Counted from the first letter of the stretch, positions 44,515-55,813 are shown. The stretch is DNA of 64,000 nucleotides from JAHEFT01 sp963700705 (GCA_963700705.1 CAVOYQ010000018.1:179688-243687), one strand, 5' to 3'. The notes: generated by a model not told the origin, from the sequence alone. Program-made: numbers and translations.

Positions 44515-46522
44515 ATGCCTACTCGATTTCAACTCGCAAATGCGATTCGCGCACTTTCCATGGACGCCGTTCAAAAGGCAAACTCCGGGCATCCCGGGAT
44601 GCCCATGGGAATGGCTGACATTGCAGAAGTCCTTTGGCGGGATAACCTGAAGCACAATCCGGCCAATCCCCAGCTGGGCCGATCGCGACCGGTTCGTATT
44701 GTCCAATGGTCATGGATCCATGTTGTTGTATTCCCTGCTTCACCTGACCGGTTATGACCTGCCGATGTCGGAACTGAGGAACTTCCGGCAATGGCATTCC
44801 AGGACACCGGGTCACCCTGAATTCGGTGAAACGCCTGGCGTGGAAACAACCACGGGTCCATTGGGGCAGGGGTTTGCGAATGCCGTGGGAATGGCGCTTG
44901 CCGAGAAAGTTCTGGCCAACCGGTTCAACCAGGGTGGGCATGAAATCGTCGACCATCACACCTGGGTCTTTCTCGGCGACGGTTGCCTGATGGAGGGCGT
45001 TTCGCACGAGGCCGGTTCACTTGCAGGGAGACTCGGACTGGGCAAATTGATTGCCTTTTGGGACGACAACGGAATTTCGATTGACGGCGAGGTCGAGGGG
45101 TGGTTCACAGACGATACGCCGGCGCGATTTGAAGCCTATGGCTGGCAGGTGATCCGCGGGGTCAACGGCCACGATCCGAAGGAAATTCAACAGGCCATTG
45201 ATACGGCCCGGGATGAAACAGAACGGCCCACGCTGATTTGTACCAGGACCGTGATCGGATTCGGTTCCCCGAACAAGCAAGGCAAGGAATCCTGCCACGG
45301 AGCGCCGCTGGGGGAAGAGGAAATCGCAGCCACGCGCAAAGCTTTGGGTTGGGATTATGCTCCTTTCGAAATTCCCGCTGAAATAGCGGATGCATGGAAT
45401 GCCCGGGAAGCCGGTGCGGCAGCAGAAGCTGCATGGCTCGAAAAATTGACGGCGTTCCGTAACGATTTTGCCGGCCTGGCGGAAGAGTTTGAACGCAGGA
45501 TGTCAGGTGAATTGCCGGCCGGGTGGTTGGAGGAGTCGGAAAAGATCATTGCCGGGCTGCAGGAATCCGGCGGCAATGTGGCAACCCGGAAATCGTCGCA
45601 GATCGCCCTGAATGCATTCGGCCCCCTGTTGCCGGAACTGATTGGCGGCTCTGCCGACCTGGCCGGGTCAAACAACACCATCTGGGCCGGCAGCGTTAAC
45701 GTCAATGACGCGACCGGGAACGGAAACTACATCCATTTTGGTGTGCGCGAATTCGGAATGACGGCCATTTGTAACGGTCTCGCCCTGCACGGAGGATTTA
45801 TCCCCTACGGCGCGACGTTCCTGGTGTTTTCGGACTATGCAAGAAACGCGGTCCGGATGTCGGCCCTGATGGCCATCAGGAGCATCCAGGTTTATACCCA
45901 TGACTCTATCGGACTGGGCGAGGACGGGCCGACGCATCAGCCGGTGGAGCACGTGGCGAGTTTGCGCCTGATCCCCAACCTGGAGGTATGGCGCCCCTGT
46001 GACACGGTGGAATCGGCGGTAGCCTGGAAGTGTGCGCTGGAAAATGCGCGGGCCCCTTCCGCGTTGATCTTCACCCGGCAAAATCTGCCCCACCAGCCGC
46101 GTACGCAAAAGCAACTTGAAAACGTGGCTCGCGGGGGCTATGTATTGCTGGAAGCGGATGGAAAAGCCCAGGCCCTGATCATCGCTACCGGGTCTGAAGT
46201 GGGACTGGCGGTCGAGGCTGCAAAAGAACTGTCATCCAGCGGCGTTAAGGTAAACGTGGTCTCGATGCCCAATCCCGGACTCTTTCTCCGGCAGGATGCA
46301 GGTTATCGCGAATCGGTGTTACCCGCCGCCTTGACAGCCCGGGTAGCCGTCGAGGCTGGAGTAACCGCCTGCTGGGCGTCATTCGTCGGGGACAAAGGCC
46401 GCGTGATCGGAATAGACCGGTTCGGCGCATCGGCACCCGCCAACGAACTGTTTAAACATTATGGGCTGACGGCTGAACACGTCAGCCAGGCCGTCAGGGA
46501 TTCAATGACGGCCGCCGGATAA
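44515..46522 (+). CDS. tkt: Transketolase (one frameshift)
   Basis: About 668 aa after correction. ThDP- and Mg-dependent transfer of two-carbon units in the pentose phosphate pathway. The N-terminal part LANAIRALSMDAVQKANSGH (residue His) PGMPMGMADIAEVLW is in one frame; the rest (SNGHGSMLLYSLLHL, LGQGFANAVGMALAEK, FLGDGCLMEGVSHEA, THDSIGLGEDGPTHQP) is in another. Removing C at 44674 joins them (QWADRDRFVLSNGHG). First gene of the tkt-gap-pgk-pyk run, 31 bp before gap. Confidence 0.92.
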
Positions 46523-46553
46523 CTTAACCAAAACCTTCAGGAGTAGAAAAAAC

Positions 46554-47561
46554 ATGGCTATAAAAGTTGCAATCAATGGATATGGACGTATCGGCCGTAA
46601 CATCATGCGCGCTGTTCATGAATACGGTTGGACGGACAAAATCCAGATCGTAGCCATCAACGACCTGGGCGACGCCAAAACCAATGCGCACCTGACGAAA
46701 TACGATACGGCACACCACACATTCGCCGGCACGGTCGCGGTTGAAAATGGCGACCTGGTAGTCAATGGCCACCACGTCAAGGTGTTTGCGGAGCGGGATC
46801 CCGGAAAACTGCCCTGGGCGGAACTGGGAATTGACGTCGTTTATGAATGCACCGGGCTTTTCCGCGGTAAGGAAACCGCCGGCGCCCACATCCGGGCCGG
46901 CGCGAAAAAGGTGATCGTATCAGCCCCTGGCGACAAGGTGGACAACACGATTGTTTTCGGTGTCAACGACAATACACTGAAAGCCACCGATGAAGTGATT
47001 TCCAATGCCTCATGCACGACAAACTGCCTGGCGCCGCTGGCCAAGGTTCTGCATGAAGGCGTCGGCATTGAAAGCGGCTTGATGACAACGATCCATGCCT
47101 ACACCAATGACCAGGTCCTGACCGATGTGTACCATTCCGACCTGAGGCGTGCCCGCTCGGCAACCATGAGCCAGATCCCGACCAAAACCGGGGCGGCGGC
47201 GGCTGTAGGACTGGTGCTGCCGGAGCTGAATGGCAAGCTGGACGGCTTTTCCATGCGCGTGCCAACCATCAACGTTTCCGTGGTTGACCTCGTTTTCCAG
47301 GCCGGTCGTGACACCAGCGTGGAAGAGATCAACAAAATCGTCAAAACCGCCTCCGAGGGCGCCATGAAAGGCGTGCTCGCGTATAACGATGCCCCGCTGG
47401 TTTCCATCGACTTCAACCACAATCCGAACTCTTCGATTTTTGATGCCGGATTGACCCGCGTGATGGGTGGCAGACTGGTTAAAGTGCTTAGCTGGTACGA
47501 CAACGAGTGGGGATTCAGCTGCAGGATGCTGGATACCACGATTGCATTGATGAATGCCTGA
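46554..47561 (+). CDS. gap: Glyceraldehyde-3-phosphate dehydrogenase
   Basis: 335 aa. NAD+-dependent oxidation and phosphorylation of GAP to 1,3-bisphosphoglycerate. The Rossmann motif INGYGRIGRN is at the N-terminus, the catalytic loop SNASCTTNCLAPLAKVL carries the Cys near 155, and TIHAYTNDQ, DLRRARSAT and the C-terminal SWYDNEWGFSCRMLD follow. AGGAG precedes the ATG. It lies between tkt and pgk, probably co-transcribed. Confidence 0.96.
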   Translation: MAIKVAINGYGRIGRNIMRAVHEYGWTDKIQIVAINDLGDAKTNAHLTKYDTAHHTFAGTVAVENGDLVVNGHHVKVFAERDPGKLPWAELGIDVVYECTGLFRGKETAGAHIRAGAKKVIVSAPGDKVDNTIVFGVNDNTLKATDEVISNASCTTNCLAPLAKVLHEGVGIESGLMTTIHAYTNDQVLTDVYHSDLRRARSATMSQIPTKTGAAAAVGLVLPELNGKLDGFSMRVPTINVSVVDLVFQAGRDTSVEEINKIVKTASEGAMKGVLAYNDAPLVSIDFNHNPNSSIFDAGLTRVMGGRLVKVLSWYDNEWGFSCRMLDTTIALMNA

Positions 47562-47567
47562 GGAATC

Positions 47568-48746
47568 ATGAACTATTTACGCATGGAAGACCTGGACCTT
47601 GCTGGCAAGCGGGTCCTGATCCGGGAAGACCTGAATGTCCCTGTCAGCGACGGCAGGGTCACTTCGGACGCCAGGATTCGCGCCGCTTTACCCACCATCC
47701 ACCTGGCGCTTGAAAAGGGCGCAGCCGTGATGATTCTTTCGCACCTGGGCCGGCCGGTTGAAGGTGAATTCGACCCGCAGTTCTCCCTGCGGCCCGTGGC
47801 TGTCTGTCTCGGTGAGCTGTTGGGCCGGGAAGTCCGGTTACAGAAAGACTGGCTGGACGGCGTTGAGATCAAACCAGGTGAGGTCGTGCTTTGTGAGAAC
47901 GTGCGCTTCATTCCTGGTGAAAAGAAAAATGACGAAGGCCTGGCCCGTTCGATGGCTGCGCTTTGCGACGTTTTCGTAATGGATGCCTTCGGCACCGCCC
48001 ACCGCGCCCAGTCCTCAACGGAAGGAGTCATCCGGTTTGCGCCGGTGGCTTGCGCCGGCCCTTTGCTTGACCGCGAGCTGCAAGCGCTGGCAAAAGGCCT
48101 TCATCATCCGGTGAGGCCGTTGATGGCGATTGTCGGCGGTTCCAAGGTATCAACCAAGCTGTCGGTGCTCGATAACCTGCTCGACAAGGTTGATGAACTG
48201 ATTGTCGGTGGCGGTATCGCCAATACCTTCATTGCCGCATCAGGACACGGTGTGGGCAAGTCGCTTTATGAGCCTGATCTGATTCACGATGCGCAGATGC
48301 TGATCCAGAAAGCGCATGCCAAGGGGGGGGCGATACCCATCCCGCTGGATGTTGTCGTTGCGAAGGCGTTTTCGAATGAAGCGGAGCCGATGGTGCGCAA
48401 CGTGGATGAAGTGAATGATGACGAAATGATTCTGGATATTGGTCCGCTGACTGCAGTCGAGTATTCCCGGATGATTGCCGGGGCGGGCACCATCATCTGG
48501 AACGGTCCGGTCGGCGTGTTCGAGTTCCGTAATTTTGCGGCCGGCACCCGGGCTATCGCGGAAGCGATCGAGCGGTCATCGGCTTACAGTATCGCCGGTG
48601 GAGGTGATACGCTCGCGGCCATTGACCAGTTCGGCGTCGCGGATGACATCAGTTATATCTCGACCGGTGGCGGTGCGTTCCTTGAACTGGTTGAAGGCAA
48701 GGTGTTGCCCGCAGTCGCGGCGCTGGAGGCGGCGGCAGCCAGCTGA
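47568..48746 (+). CDS. pgk: Phosphoglycerate kinase
   Basis: 392 aa. Transfers phosphate from 1,3-BPG to ADP. Starts 6 bp after gap. Signatures: VLIREDLNVPVSDGRV, ILSHLGRPVEGEFDPQFSL (substrate His/Arg), LCENVRFIPGEKKND, FVMDAFGTAHRAQSS, AIVGGSKVSTKLSVLDNLL, IWNGPVGVFEF and SIAGGGDTLAAID near the C-terminus. Standard monomeric length. Confidence 0.96.
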   Translation: MNYLRMEDLDLAGKRVLIREDLNVPVSDGRVTSDARIRAALPTIHLALEKGAAVMILSHLGRPVEGEFDPQFSLRPVAVCLGELLGREVRLQKDWLDGVEIKPGEVVLCENVRFIPGEKKNDEGLARSMAALCDVFVMDAFGTAHRAQSSTEGVIRFAPVACAGPLLDRELQALAKGLHHPVRPLMAIVGGSKVSTKLSVLDNLLDKVDELIVGGGIANTFIAASGHGVGKSLYEPDLIHDAQMLIQKAHAKGGAIPIPLDVVVAKAFSNEAEPMVRNVDEVNDDEMILDIGPLTAVEYSRMIAGAGTIIWNGPVGVFEFRNFAAGTRAIAEAIERSSAYSIAGGGDTLAAIDQFGVADDISYISTGGGAFLELVEGKVLPAVAALEAAAAS

Positions 48747-48822
48747 TCCTGTCTGGCGCAAACAGATGACCCGTGCAGCAACCGCTGGTACGATGTCTGC
48801 CTACCCAGGTTTGGAGCGATCT

Positions 48823-49431
48823 ATGAATCTCAAATTTTTCCGGCCATCTGTCCGATCATTTTTTTCGGTGGCAGTTTGCGCGATTGTTCTGGCAGCTTGC
48901 GCCCCCAGCGTCAAAGTCCGGAGCGACACTGATCCGGGCGTAAACATGGCGCAGTACAAGACCTACAACTTTTTCAGCCAGCTGGGTATTGAAGGGGACA
49001 GTTATTCCAATCTCCTGGGCCAGCATTTTCGGGATGCGATCACTTCAGAGATGAGTTCGCGCGGCTTTTCGCAGTCAAACTCGCCGCAATTGCAGATCAA
49101 TGTCTCCATTGGCGCAGAGGAAAAAGTGCGGGTAAACACCTACCAGGATCCTTACCTGTATGGCGGCTATTACGGCATGCGGGGGGTTGGCGTGTATGGC
49201 AATCCCTGGGGCTACGCCGGCGGAACCACGCGCACCACGGTCAGCCAGTACACCGAGGCAAATGTCTACATTGACATGGTGGATGCTTCACAGCACAAAC
49301 TGGTATGGCAAGGCGTCGCCACGTTTACGCTGACCGATAAAATGCAATCCCAGGTACGTGAGACGGTCAACAACACGGTCCAGAAAATCTTCTCGCAGTT
49401 TCCGGTACAGCAGACGGCATCCGGGCAGTGA
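48823..49431 (+). CDS. DUF4136 lipoprotein, first of tandem pair
   Basis: 202 aa. Lipobox LAAC with Cys26. DUF4136 domain: VKVRSDTDPGVNMAQYKTYNFF, FRDAITSEMSSRGF, LQINVSIGAEEKVRV, a Gly/Tyr-rich loop (about 112-130) and ANVYIDMVDASQHKLVWQGVA. Family of unknown function, presumably membrane-anchored in the periplasm. The open frame starts earlier inside pgk, but ATG 48823 gives the signal. It overlaps its paralogue by 4 bp. Sits between pgk and pyk, which is unusual for a lipoprotein pair. Confidence 0.82.
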   Translation: MNLKFFRPSVRSFFSVAVCAIVLAACAPSVKVRSDTDPGVNMAQYKTYNFFSQLGIEGDSYSNLLGQHFRDAITSEMSSRGFSQSNSPQLQINVSIGAEEKVRVNTYQDPYLYGGYYGMRGVGVYGNPWGYAGGTTRTTVSQYTEANVYIDMVDASQHKLVWQGVATFTLTDKMQSQVRETVNNTVQKIFSQFPVQQTASGQ

Positions 49432-50033
49432 TGGCTATGAAATCCGGATGCTTTCGGGGACACCGTGTGTTCACGGTGTTGCTGGTCTGCGCATGCATGT
49501 TTTTTCTTGGAGCCTGTTCTTCCGGGCTAAAGGTACGCAGCGACCAGGACCCCTCGGCTGATTTCAGCCAGTACCGCACGTTCAATTTCTTCGATCCGAT
49601 GGGTATTGAAGGTGGATACAATTCACCGATTTTCGGCCAGCTGTTCCGCGAAGCGATTACGCGTGAAATGACAGAGCGCGGGTATGTTCTGTCAAACACT
49701 CCCGACCTGATTATTAACGTGACCATCCAATCTGACGACAAGATCAGAATCCAGACATACTCTGCGCCCTACATGAGCGGTGCGTATTACCGCCGCCCGG
49801 GCGGCTACTATGGATCGGGCGTTGGAATGGGTGTGGGAGTAGGTACGCGGGCGACAGAACAAACAGAAGCTTCGGTGTTCATCGATCTCGTAGACCCGAA
49901 ATTAGAGCGCGTGATCTGGCAGGGCGTCGCTGTGGTTGAAGTGACCGACAAGGTGGCGCAGCAACTGCGTGACGCCGTGTACACGGCGGTCAATGTCGTT
50001 TACGACCAGTATTCACATACCGCAGGCCGTTAA
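49428..50033 (+). CDS. DUF4136 lipoprotein, second of tandem pair
   Basis: 201 aa from GTG 49428 (ATG 49431 possible). Lipobox LGAC. Same domain order as the upstream paralogue: LKVRSDQDPSADFSQYRTFNFF, FREAITREMTERGY, LIINVTIQSDDKIRI, a Gly/Tyr-rich loop and ASVFIDLVDPKLERVIWQGVA. Recent tandem duplication is unlikely, since the two share the pattern but few identical stretches. Translationally coupled to the first copy. Confidence 0.82.
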   Translation: MMAMKSGCFRGHRVFTVLLVCACMFFLGACSSGLKVRSDQDPSADFSQYRTFNFFDPMGIEGGYNSPIFGQLFREAITREMTERGYVLSNTPDLIINVTIQSDDKIRIQTYSAPYMSGAYYRRPGGYYGSGVGMGVGVGTRATEQTEASVFIDLVDPKLERVIWQGVAVVEVTDKVAQQLRDAVYTAVNVVYDQYSHTAGR

Positions 50034-50210
50034 ACGTCCCTTGCCCCGGCACACCGCAGGCGCGTTTGAGCCTGCCGATTTCGTTTGAACAGATTATCTG
50101 ATCCGCAGCCCCCATGGCCGGCCGAATCGTGACCTTCAGAGCCGCCCGCGACGACTGTCCGGAAAAAATTGATACCAATCGTGTCATCAATTCCATTTAT
50201 AATCGCCGCC

Positions 50211-51692
50211 ATGAATGTTGATATCAAGAAATCCGCCAGCCACAGGCGCAGAACAAAAATCATAGCCACGCTTGGACCGGGAACCGACGATCCGGTCATC
50301 ATGGAACGCCTGATAAGGGCGGGAGTGGACGTGTTTCGGGTGAATATGTCTCACGGTTCCGAAAGCGAACACGAAAGACGCGTTGAACTTGTCCGCCAGG
50401 CTGCGCGTGCCGTCAGGTGGCAGGTTGCGCTGTTGTTCGACTTGCAGGGACCCAAAATCCGGGTCGAGAAATTCAAAAACGATGGTGTCGAACTATCAAC
50501 GGGCGATCATTTCACGCTGGATGCGGAAGACCCCTTCACGCCCGGCGACCATACCCGTGTAGGCGTCAGCTACCAGAGGTTACCGGCCGATGTTACTCCC
50601 GGGGACATACTTCTGCTGGACGATGGCCTGATTTCCATGCAGGTTCAATCAATTGACGGCGGGCGTATACACTGCCTGGTGGAAAATGGCGGGGTATTGA
50701 AAAACCGCAAAGGCATTAACCTGCAAGGCGGCGGACTTTCCATTTCCGGGCTGGCCGAGCATGACCTGCCGCACATCAAGCTGGCCGCGCGCCTGGGCGC
50801 AGACTATGTTGCGGTTTCTTTCGTCAGTTGCGCCGATGACATTCATCGCGCCCGGGCGCTGCTGCGTGAAGCCGGCAGCCAGGCGGCAATAGTGGCGAAG
50901 ATTGAACGCATGGAAGCTATCGATAACCTGGAAGAAATTTGCGACGCCACGGACGCCATCATGGTGGCCCGCGGTGACCTGGGCGTCGAAATTGGCGATG
51001 AGGAACTGCCCGGCCTGCAAAAACGGATCATCCGGACAGCGATCAGGCACAACCGGATCGTGGCAACCGCAACGCAAATGATGCAGTCCATGGTAGAAAA
51101 TCCAATTCCCACCCGGGCCGAAGTACTCGATGTTGCGAATGCGGTCCTGGATGGAACCGATGCCGTCATGCTTTCCGCCGAAACTGCGGTGGGCAAACAC
51201 CCGGTAAAAGTGATCGAGTCGATGAACCGTATTTGCCTGGGTGCAGAGCGGCATTTCGAATCTGAAGGCAATGTGCGGCAGCTGAACGTCAGGTTCGAAA
51301 GGATCGACCAGGCGATTGCGATGGCGGCGATGTTCATGGCCACCAATGTTTCCGTCAAGGCCATCATCGCATTGACCGAATCCGGATCGACGGCGCAGTG
51401 GTTATCGAGAGTGCAATCCTCCGTGCCTATTTACGCTTTTTCGACAAATGCCGGAAGCAGAAGGCGTATGGCCATGTACCGTGACGTTTTTCCGGTAAAG
51501 CAGGATTCATCCAGTGCTGATGCGGACAAAGTGATTGGCGAAGCGCTGCAGACGCTGATGTCTCATGGCGCGGTCGCTGAAAATGACCGTGTCATCGTCA
51601 CCATGGGCGACAGAATGTGCCAGTCAGGGGGGACCAACTCGCTGAGATTCATTAAACTGGATAACGAAGGCCGCGCCCGTTACGGCGTTTGA
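50211..51692 (+). CDS. pyk: Pyruvate kinase
   Basis: 493 aa from ATG 50211 (an ATG at 50169 would add 14 hydrophobic residues not found in the family). PEP + ADP to pyruvate + ATP. Signatures: RRTKIIATLGPGTDDP, FRVNMSHGS, ALLFDLQGPKIRVEKF, VAKIERMEAIDNLEEI (catalytic Lys), DAIMVARGDLGVEI, ATQMMQSMVENPIPTRAEV and TDAVMLSAETAVGKHP. C-terminal allosteric-type domain from about 360. AceE follows 9 bp after the stop. Confidence 0.95.
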   Translation: MNVDIKKSASHRRRTKIIATLGPGTDDPVIMERLIRAGVDVFRVNMSHGSESEHERRVELVRQAARAVRWQVALLFDLQGPKIRVEKFKNDGVELSTGDHFTLDAEDPFTPGDHTRVGVSYQRLPADVTPGDILLLDDGLISMQVQSIDGGRIHCLVENGGVLKNRKGINLQGGGLSISGLAEHDLPHIKLAARLGADYVAVSFVSCADDIHRARALLREAGSQAAIVAKIERMEAIDNLEEICDATDAIMVARGDLGVEIGDEELPGLQKRIIRTAIRHNRIVATATQMMQSMVENPIPTRAEVLDVANAVLDGTDAVMLSAETAVGKHPVKVIESMNRICLGAERHFESEGNVRQLNVRFERIDQAIAMAAMFMATNVSVKAIIALTESGSTAQWLSRVQSSVPIYAFSTNAGSRRRMAMYRDVFPVKQDSSSADADKVIGEALQTLMSHGAVAENDRVIVTMGDRMCQSGGTNSLRFIKLDNEGRARYGV

Positions 51693-51701
51693 GGACTTGG
51701 A

Positions 51702-54375
51702 ATGAATAAAAGTACGGACAAGACGCAAATTGATTCAGACCAGCAGGAAACCCAGGAATGGCTTGAGTCATTGCAGGCGGTACTTGAACGTGAGGGACCT
51801 GAAAGAGCCCACTTCCTGATTGAAAACCTGGTTGATTACACCCGGCGGTCCGGAGGATACCTGCCCTACAAGGCAACCACCGCTTACATCAACACAATCC
51901 CTGTACAACTGGGTAAGAAACATCCCGGCAACCATGAACTGGAGCGCCGAATCGGGTCAATCATCCGCTGGAATGCCATGGCCACGGTAGTTCGGGCCAG
52001 CAAGCGGGGTGGCGAACTGGGCGGCCATATCGCGAGCTTTGCGTCGGCGTCAGACTTTATACGATGTCGGATTCAATCACTTCTTCAGAGGGCCCGATCA
52101 CCCCGGTGGCGGGGACCTGGTTTTTATCCAGGGGCATTCGTCTCCGGGAATTTACGCGCGTTCCTACCTGGAAGGAAGAATCACCGAAGAGCAACTGGAC
52201 AGGTTCAGACAGGAATCCGACGGCCACGGCCTGAGCTCTTATCCGCACCCGTGGCTGATGCCTGATTACTGGCAGCACCCAACTGTGTCGATGGGGCTGG
52301 GACCGATCATGGCTATTTACCAGGCCCGGTTCCTCAAGTACCTGCACCACCGCGGAATCGCCGACACATCTGACCGCAAAGTCTGGTGTTTCATGGGTGA
52401 TGGCGAATCCGATGAGCCCGAATCCCTGGGAGCCATTTCACTCGCGGGCCGCGAGAAACTGGATAACCTGATATTTGTCGTCAACTGCAATCTCCAGCGC
52501 CTGGATGGGCCGGTGCGCGGTAACGGTAAAATCATCCAGGAACTCGAAGGTGTGTTCCGGGGTGCCGGGTGGCGGGTGATCAAGGTGATCTGGGGCTCCT
52601 ACTGGGACAAGCTTTTCGCCAAGGACAAGCATGGCCTGTTGCGCCGGCGCATGGAAGAGGCCGTTGACGGTGAATACCAGAACTATAAAGCCAAGGGCGG
52701 CGCCTACACGCGTGAGCACTTTTTCGGGAAATATCCCGAATTACTCGAGATGGTCGCAACCATGACCGATGATGACATCTGGCGCCTGAACCGGGGGGGG
52801 CACGACCCGCACAAGCTCTTTGCGGCATACACTTCGGCCGTGGCTTCACCGGCCCAGCCGACAGTTATCCTGGCCAAGACGGTAAAAGGTTACGGAATGG
52901 GCAGCGCCGGCGAGGCGCAGAACATTACGCATCAGCAAAAGAAAATGGACATCGAATCGATTCGCCAGTTTCGCGACCGTTTCGGCGTGCCCATTTCAGA
53001 CGAGGAACTTGAGAAGGTTCCTTACTATCATCCCGGAGCAGACAGCGAGGAAGTGAAGTACCTGCTCGAGCGCCGCAAAGCACTCGGTGGGTTTATTCCC
53101 CAGCGTCGCCGGCAGGATGGCGCCATCGAAGCACCCGGGCTGGATCTGTTTGAATCTCTTATCAAATCCTCGGGTGACCGCGAGATCAGCACGACCATGG
53201 CCTTTGTCCGGGCCCTGTCCGTGCTGTTGCGGGACAAACGCATTGCCGACCGTATCGTGCCGATCGTGGCGGATGAAGCCCGGACTTTTGGCATGGAGGG
53301 TATGTTCCGCCAACTGGGGATCTATTCGACGGTGGGACAGCTTTACACACCGGTCGATTCCGATCAGCTGATGTTTTACAAGGAAGATCAGAAAGGCCAG
53401 ATTTTACAGGAAGGCATTACCGAGGCCGGCGCCATGTCGTCCTGGATTGCGGCCGCCACAAGTTACTCGTCCTCGGGCGTTGCGATGATTCCGTTCTTCA
53501 TCTTTTATTCGATGTTTGGCTTTCAGCGCATTGGCGATCTTGCCTGGGCCGCCGGCGATATGCGGGCGAGAGGGTTCCTGATCGGTGGAACAGCGGGCCG
53601 GACGACACTGAACGGGGAGGGCCTGCAGCACGAGGATGGCAACAGCCACGTCATCTCGGCGATGGTGCCCAACTGCGTGTCCTATGACCCCACTTTCGCC
53701 TACGAGTTGGCGGTGATTCTGCAGGACGGGATGCGCCGGATGTACCAGGACGGTGAGGACATCTACTACTACATCACCGTGGAGAATGAAAATTACACCC
53801 ATCCGGAGATGCCGGAAGGCGCGGAGGAAGGCATCCGGAAAGGTTTGTACCTGTTTCGCGAAGGCCCGGAAGGCGCCAAGAAAGTCCAGTTGCTTGGTTC
53901 CGGCGCTATTTTGCGCGAAGCGATCGCCGCGGCCAATATCCTGGAGCAGGATTTCGGTGTGGTCGCGGATATCTGGAGCGCAACCAGTTTCAGTGAATTG
54001 CGCCGGGAAGGAGTTGACTGCGCACGCTGGAATCGCCTGAATCCGGAAAAGGCGCCGAGGATTCCCTGGGTGACCGGTTGCCTGCGCGAGCGTAAAGGTC
54101 CGGTCATCGCCGCGTCTGATTATGTGAGGGCGTTTGCCGACCAGGTTCGGGGATTCCTCGCAGAGCAGGACTATATCGTGCTGGGTACCGACGGCTTCGG
54201 CAGGTCGGATACGCGGGAGAAGTTGCGGGGTTTCTTCGAAGTGGACAGATATAACATCGCTTATGCTGCATTGTATGCCTTGTACCGCCGCGAACTGGTC
54301 AGCCTGAGCGAGTTGCTGGCTGCCAGGACCAGCCTTGGAATCGACCCTGAAAAAGTAAACCCGGTGCTTGTTTAA
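51702..54375 (+). CDS. aceE: Pyruvate dehydrogenase E1 component (one frameshift)
   Basis: About 890 aa after correction, the homodimeric E1 length. ThDP-dependent decarboxylation of pyruvate and acetyl transfer to lipoyl-E2. The N-terminal segment (TQEWLESLQAVLEREGPERA, YINTIPVQLGKKHPGN, GGELGGHIASFASA) is in one frame, and LYDVGFNHFFRGPDHPGGGD, WCFMGDGESDEPESLG (ThDP motif) and the C-terminus in another. Dropping T at 52050 joins them (SAQTLYDVGF). First gene of aceE-aceF-lpd. Confidence 0.93.
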
Positions 54376-54407
54376 AGCCACCGGGATGCCCCTGACTGGA
54401 GCAGAAA

Positions 54408-55787
54408 GTGAGTAAAACGATAGAAATCAAAGTGCCGGATATAGGTGACTTCAGCGGCATTCCCGTCATTGAAGTGCTGGTCTCCGAAGGCGACCGGGTT
54501 GAGGCAGAGGACGGGCTGGTTACGCTGGAAAGCGACAAGGCGACCATGGAAGTGCCTTCCCCTGCCGCGGGCATCATCCGTGAACTGCGGATGAAGCTGA
54601 ACGACAATGTTTCCGAAGGCGATGTCGTCGCGATACTCGAGCTGGCGGAAAAAGAAAGTGCGCCCCAGGAAACCCCGGCTGAAACTTCCTCCGCGGAAAG
54701 CGTTGCGGAGACTGCGGAGCCTGTTTCCGGGCCTGATGCCGGGAACCAGGATGAGCAGCAAGACGGCGGGCCTGAAGACGAAGACAAACAGGAGCCGTCA
54801 AACGAAGCCCCGGTTACTGCGTCCCCGGCAGCCCCTCGTGCGCAGGGCGTCGATGCAGTCGATCCCGCAAAAGTGCCTTACGCCAGCCCGGTGGTTCGCC
54901 GGTTTGCGCGCGAACTGGGTGTCGATCTTTTGAAGGTGACCGGCCATGGCGCCAAGGGTCGTATCACTCGCGAGGATGTTTCGGCGTTCGTCAAGTCCGT
55001 GATGAGCGGCCCTGTCGCAACGGCTGCCCCTGCTGCCGGCGGACTCAACCTGGATTTCCCGCCGCTCCCGGATTTTGATTTCAGCCGCTACGGTACTGTC
55101 GAGAAGAAAGCCCTCTCGCGCATCCAGAAAATTTCAGCCGGACACCTGCACCGGAACTGGGTTGGAATCCCGCACGTGACGCAGCATGACGAGGCTGATA
55201 TCACGGATATGGAAGCATTCAGGATCGCCAACGCCGACGAAGCGGTTGCCCAGGGCTTCAAGCTCACCCCCCTGGTGTTTCTGATCAAGGCCATGGTGGC
55301 TTCGCTGAAAAAGTTTCCCACTTTCAACGCGTCGCTCGACACGGATGGTGAAACTCTGATTCTGAAGAAGTATTTCAATATCGGGGTTGCAGTGGACACA
55401 CCCGATGGCCTGGTCGTTCCCGTCATGCGTGATTGCGAACGGAAGGGCATCATGGAACTCGGGGCGGAGTTGGCTGAAATCAGCGCCAGGGCACGAGAGA
55501 AAAAACTGAAGCCGCAGGACATCCAGGGTGGCTGTATATCCATTTCGAGCCTGGGTGGAATCGGGGGAACCGGATTTACTCCGATCATCAATGCACCCGA
55601 AGTTGCAATCCTGGGCGTTTCCCGTTCCCGCATGCAACCGGTCTGGAACGGGAGCGAGTTCAAGCCACGCCTGATGCTGCCACTTTCACTGTCCTACGAC
55701 CACCGGGTCATCGATGGGGCGGCAGCGGCTCGGTTTACCCGTTTCCTGGCCAGCAGGCTCGAAGACCTGAGGCGATTGACGCTGTGA
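54408..55787 (+). CDS. aceF: Dihydrolipoamide acetyltransferase (E2)
   Basis: 459 aa from a GTG. One lipoyl domain (1-80) with lipoylated Lys in LESDKATMEVPSP, an acidic/Ala-Pro-rich linker (about 82-145), a peripheral-subunit-binding domain (about 150-190; YASPVVRRFARELGVDLLKV) and a 230-residue catalytic core with SYDHRVIDGAAAARF. Only one lipoyl domain, unlike the three of E. coli. 32 bp after aceE. Confidence 0.94.
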   Translation: MSKTIEIKVPDIGDFSGIPVIEVLVSEGDRVEAEDGLVTLESDKATMEVPSPAAGIIRELRMKLNDNVSEGDVVAILELAEKESAPQETPAETSSAESVAETAEPVSGPDAGNQDEQQDGGPEDEDKQEPSNEAPVTASPAAPRAQGVDAVDPAKVPYASPVVRRFARELGVDLLKVTGHGAKGRITREDVSAFVKSVMSGPVATAAPAAGGLNLDFPPLPDFDFSRYGTVEKKALSRIQKISAGHLHRNWVGIPHVTQHDEADITDMEAFRIANADEAVAQGFKLTPLVFLIKAMVASLKKFPTFNASLDTDGETLILKKYFNIGVAVDTPDGLVVPVMRDCERKGIMELGAELAEISARAREKKLKPQDIQGGCISISSLGGIGGTGFTPIINAPEVAILGVSRSRMQPVWNGSEFKPRLMLPLSLSYDHRVIDGAAAARFTRFLASRLEDLRRLTL

Positions 55788-55813
55788 ATGAAGCGGATTG
55801 ATGGATATCTACA

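Noticed and set aside
53404..54381. 325-codon minus-strand frame within aceE
   Set aside because: Antisense to the catalytic part of E1; composition typical of a shadow frame in GC-rich DNA.
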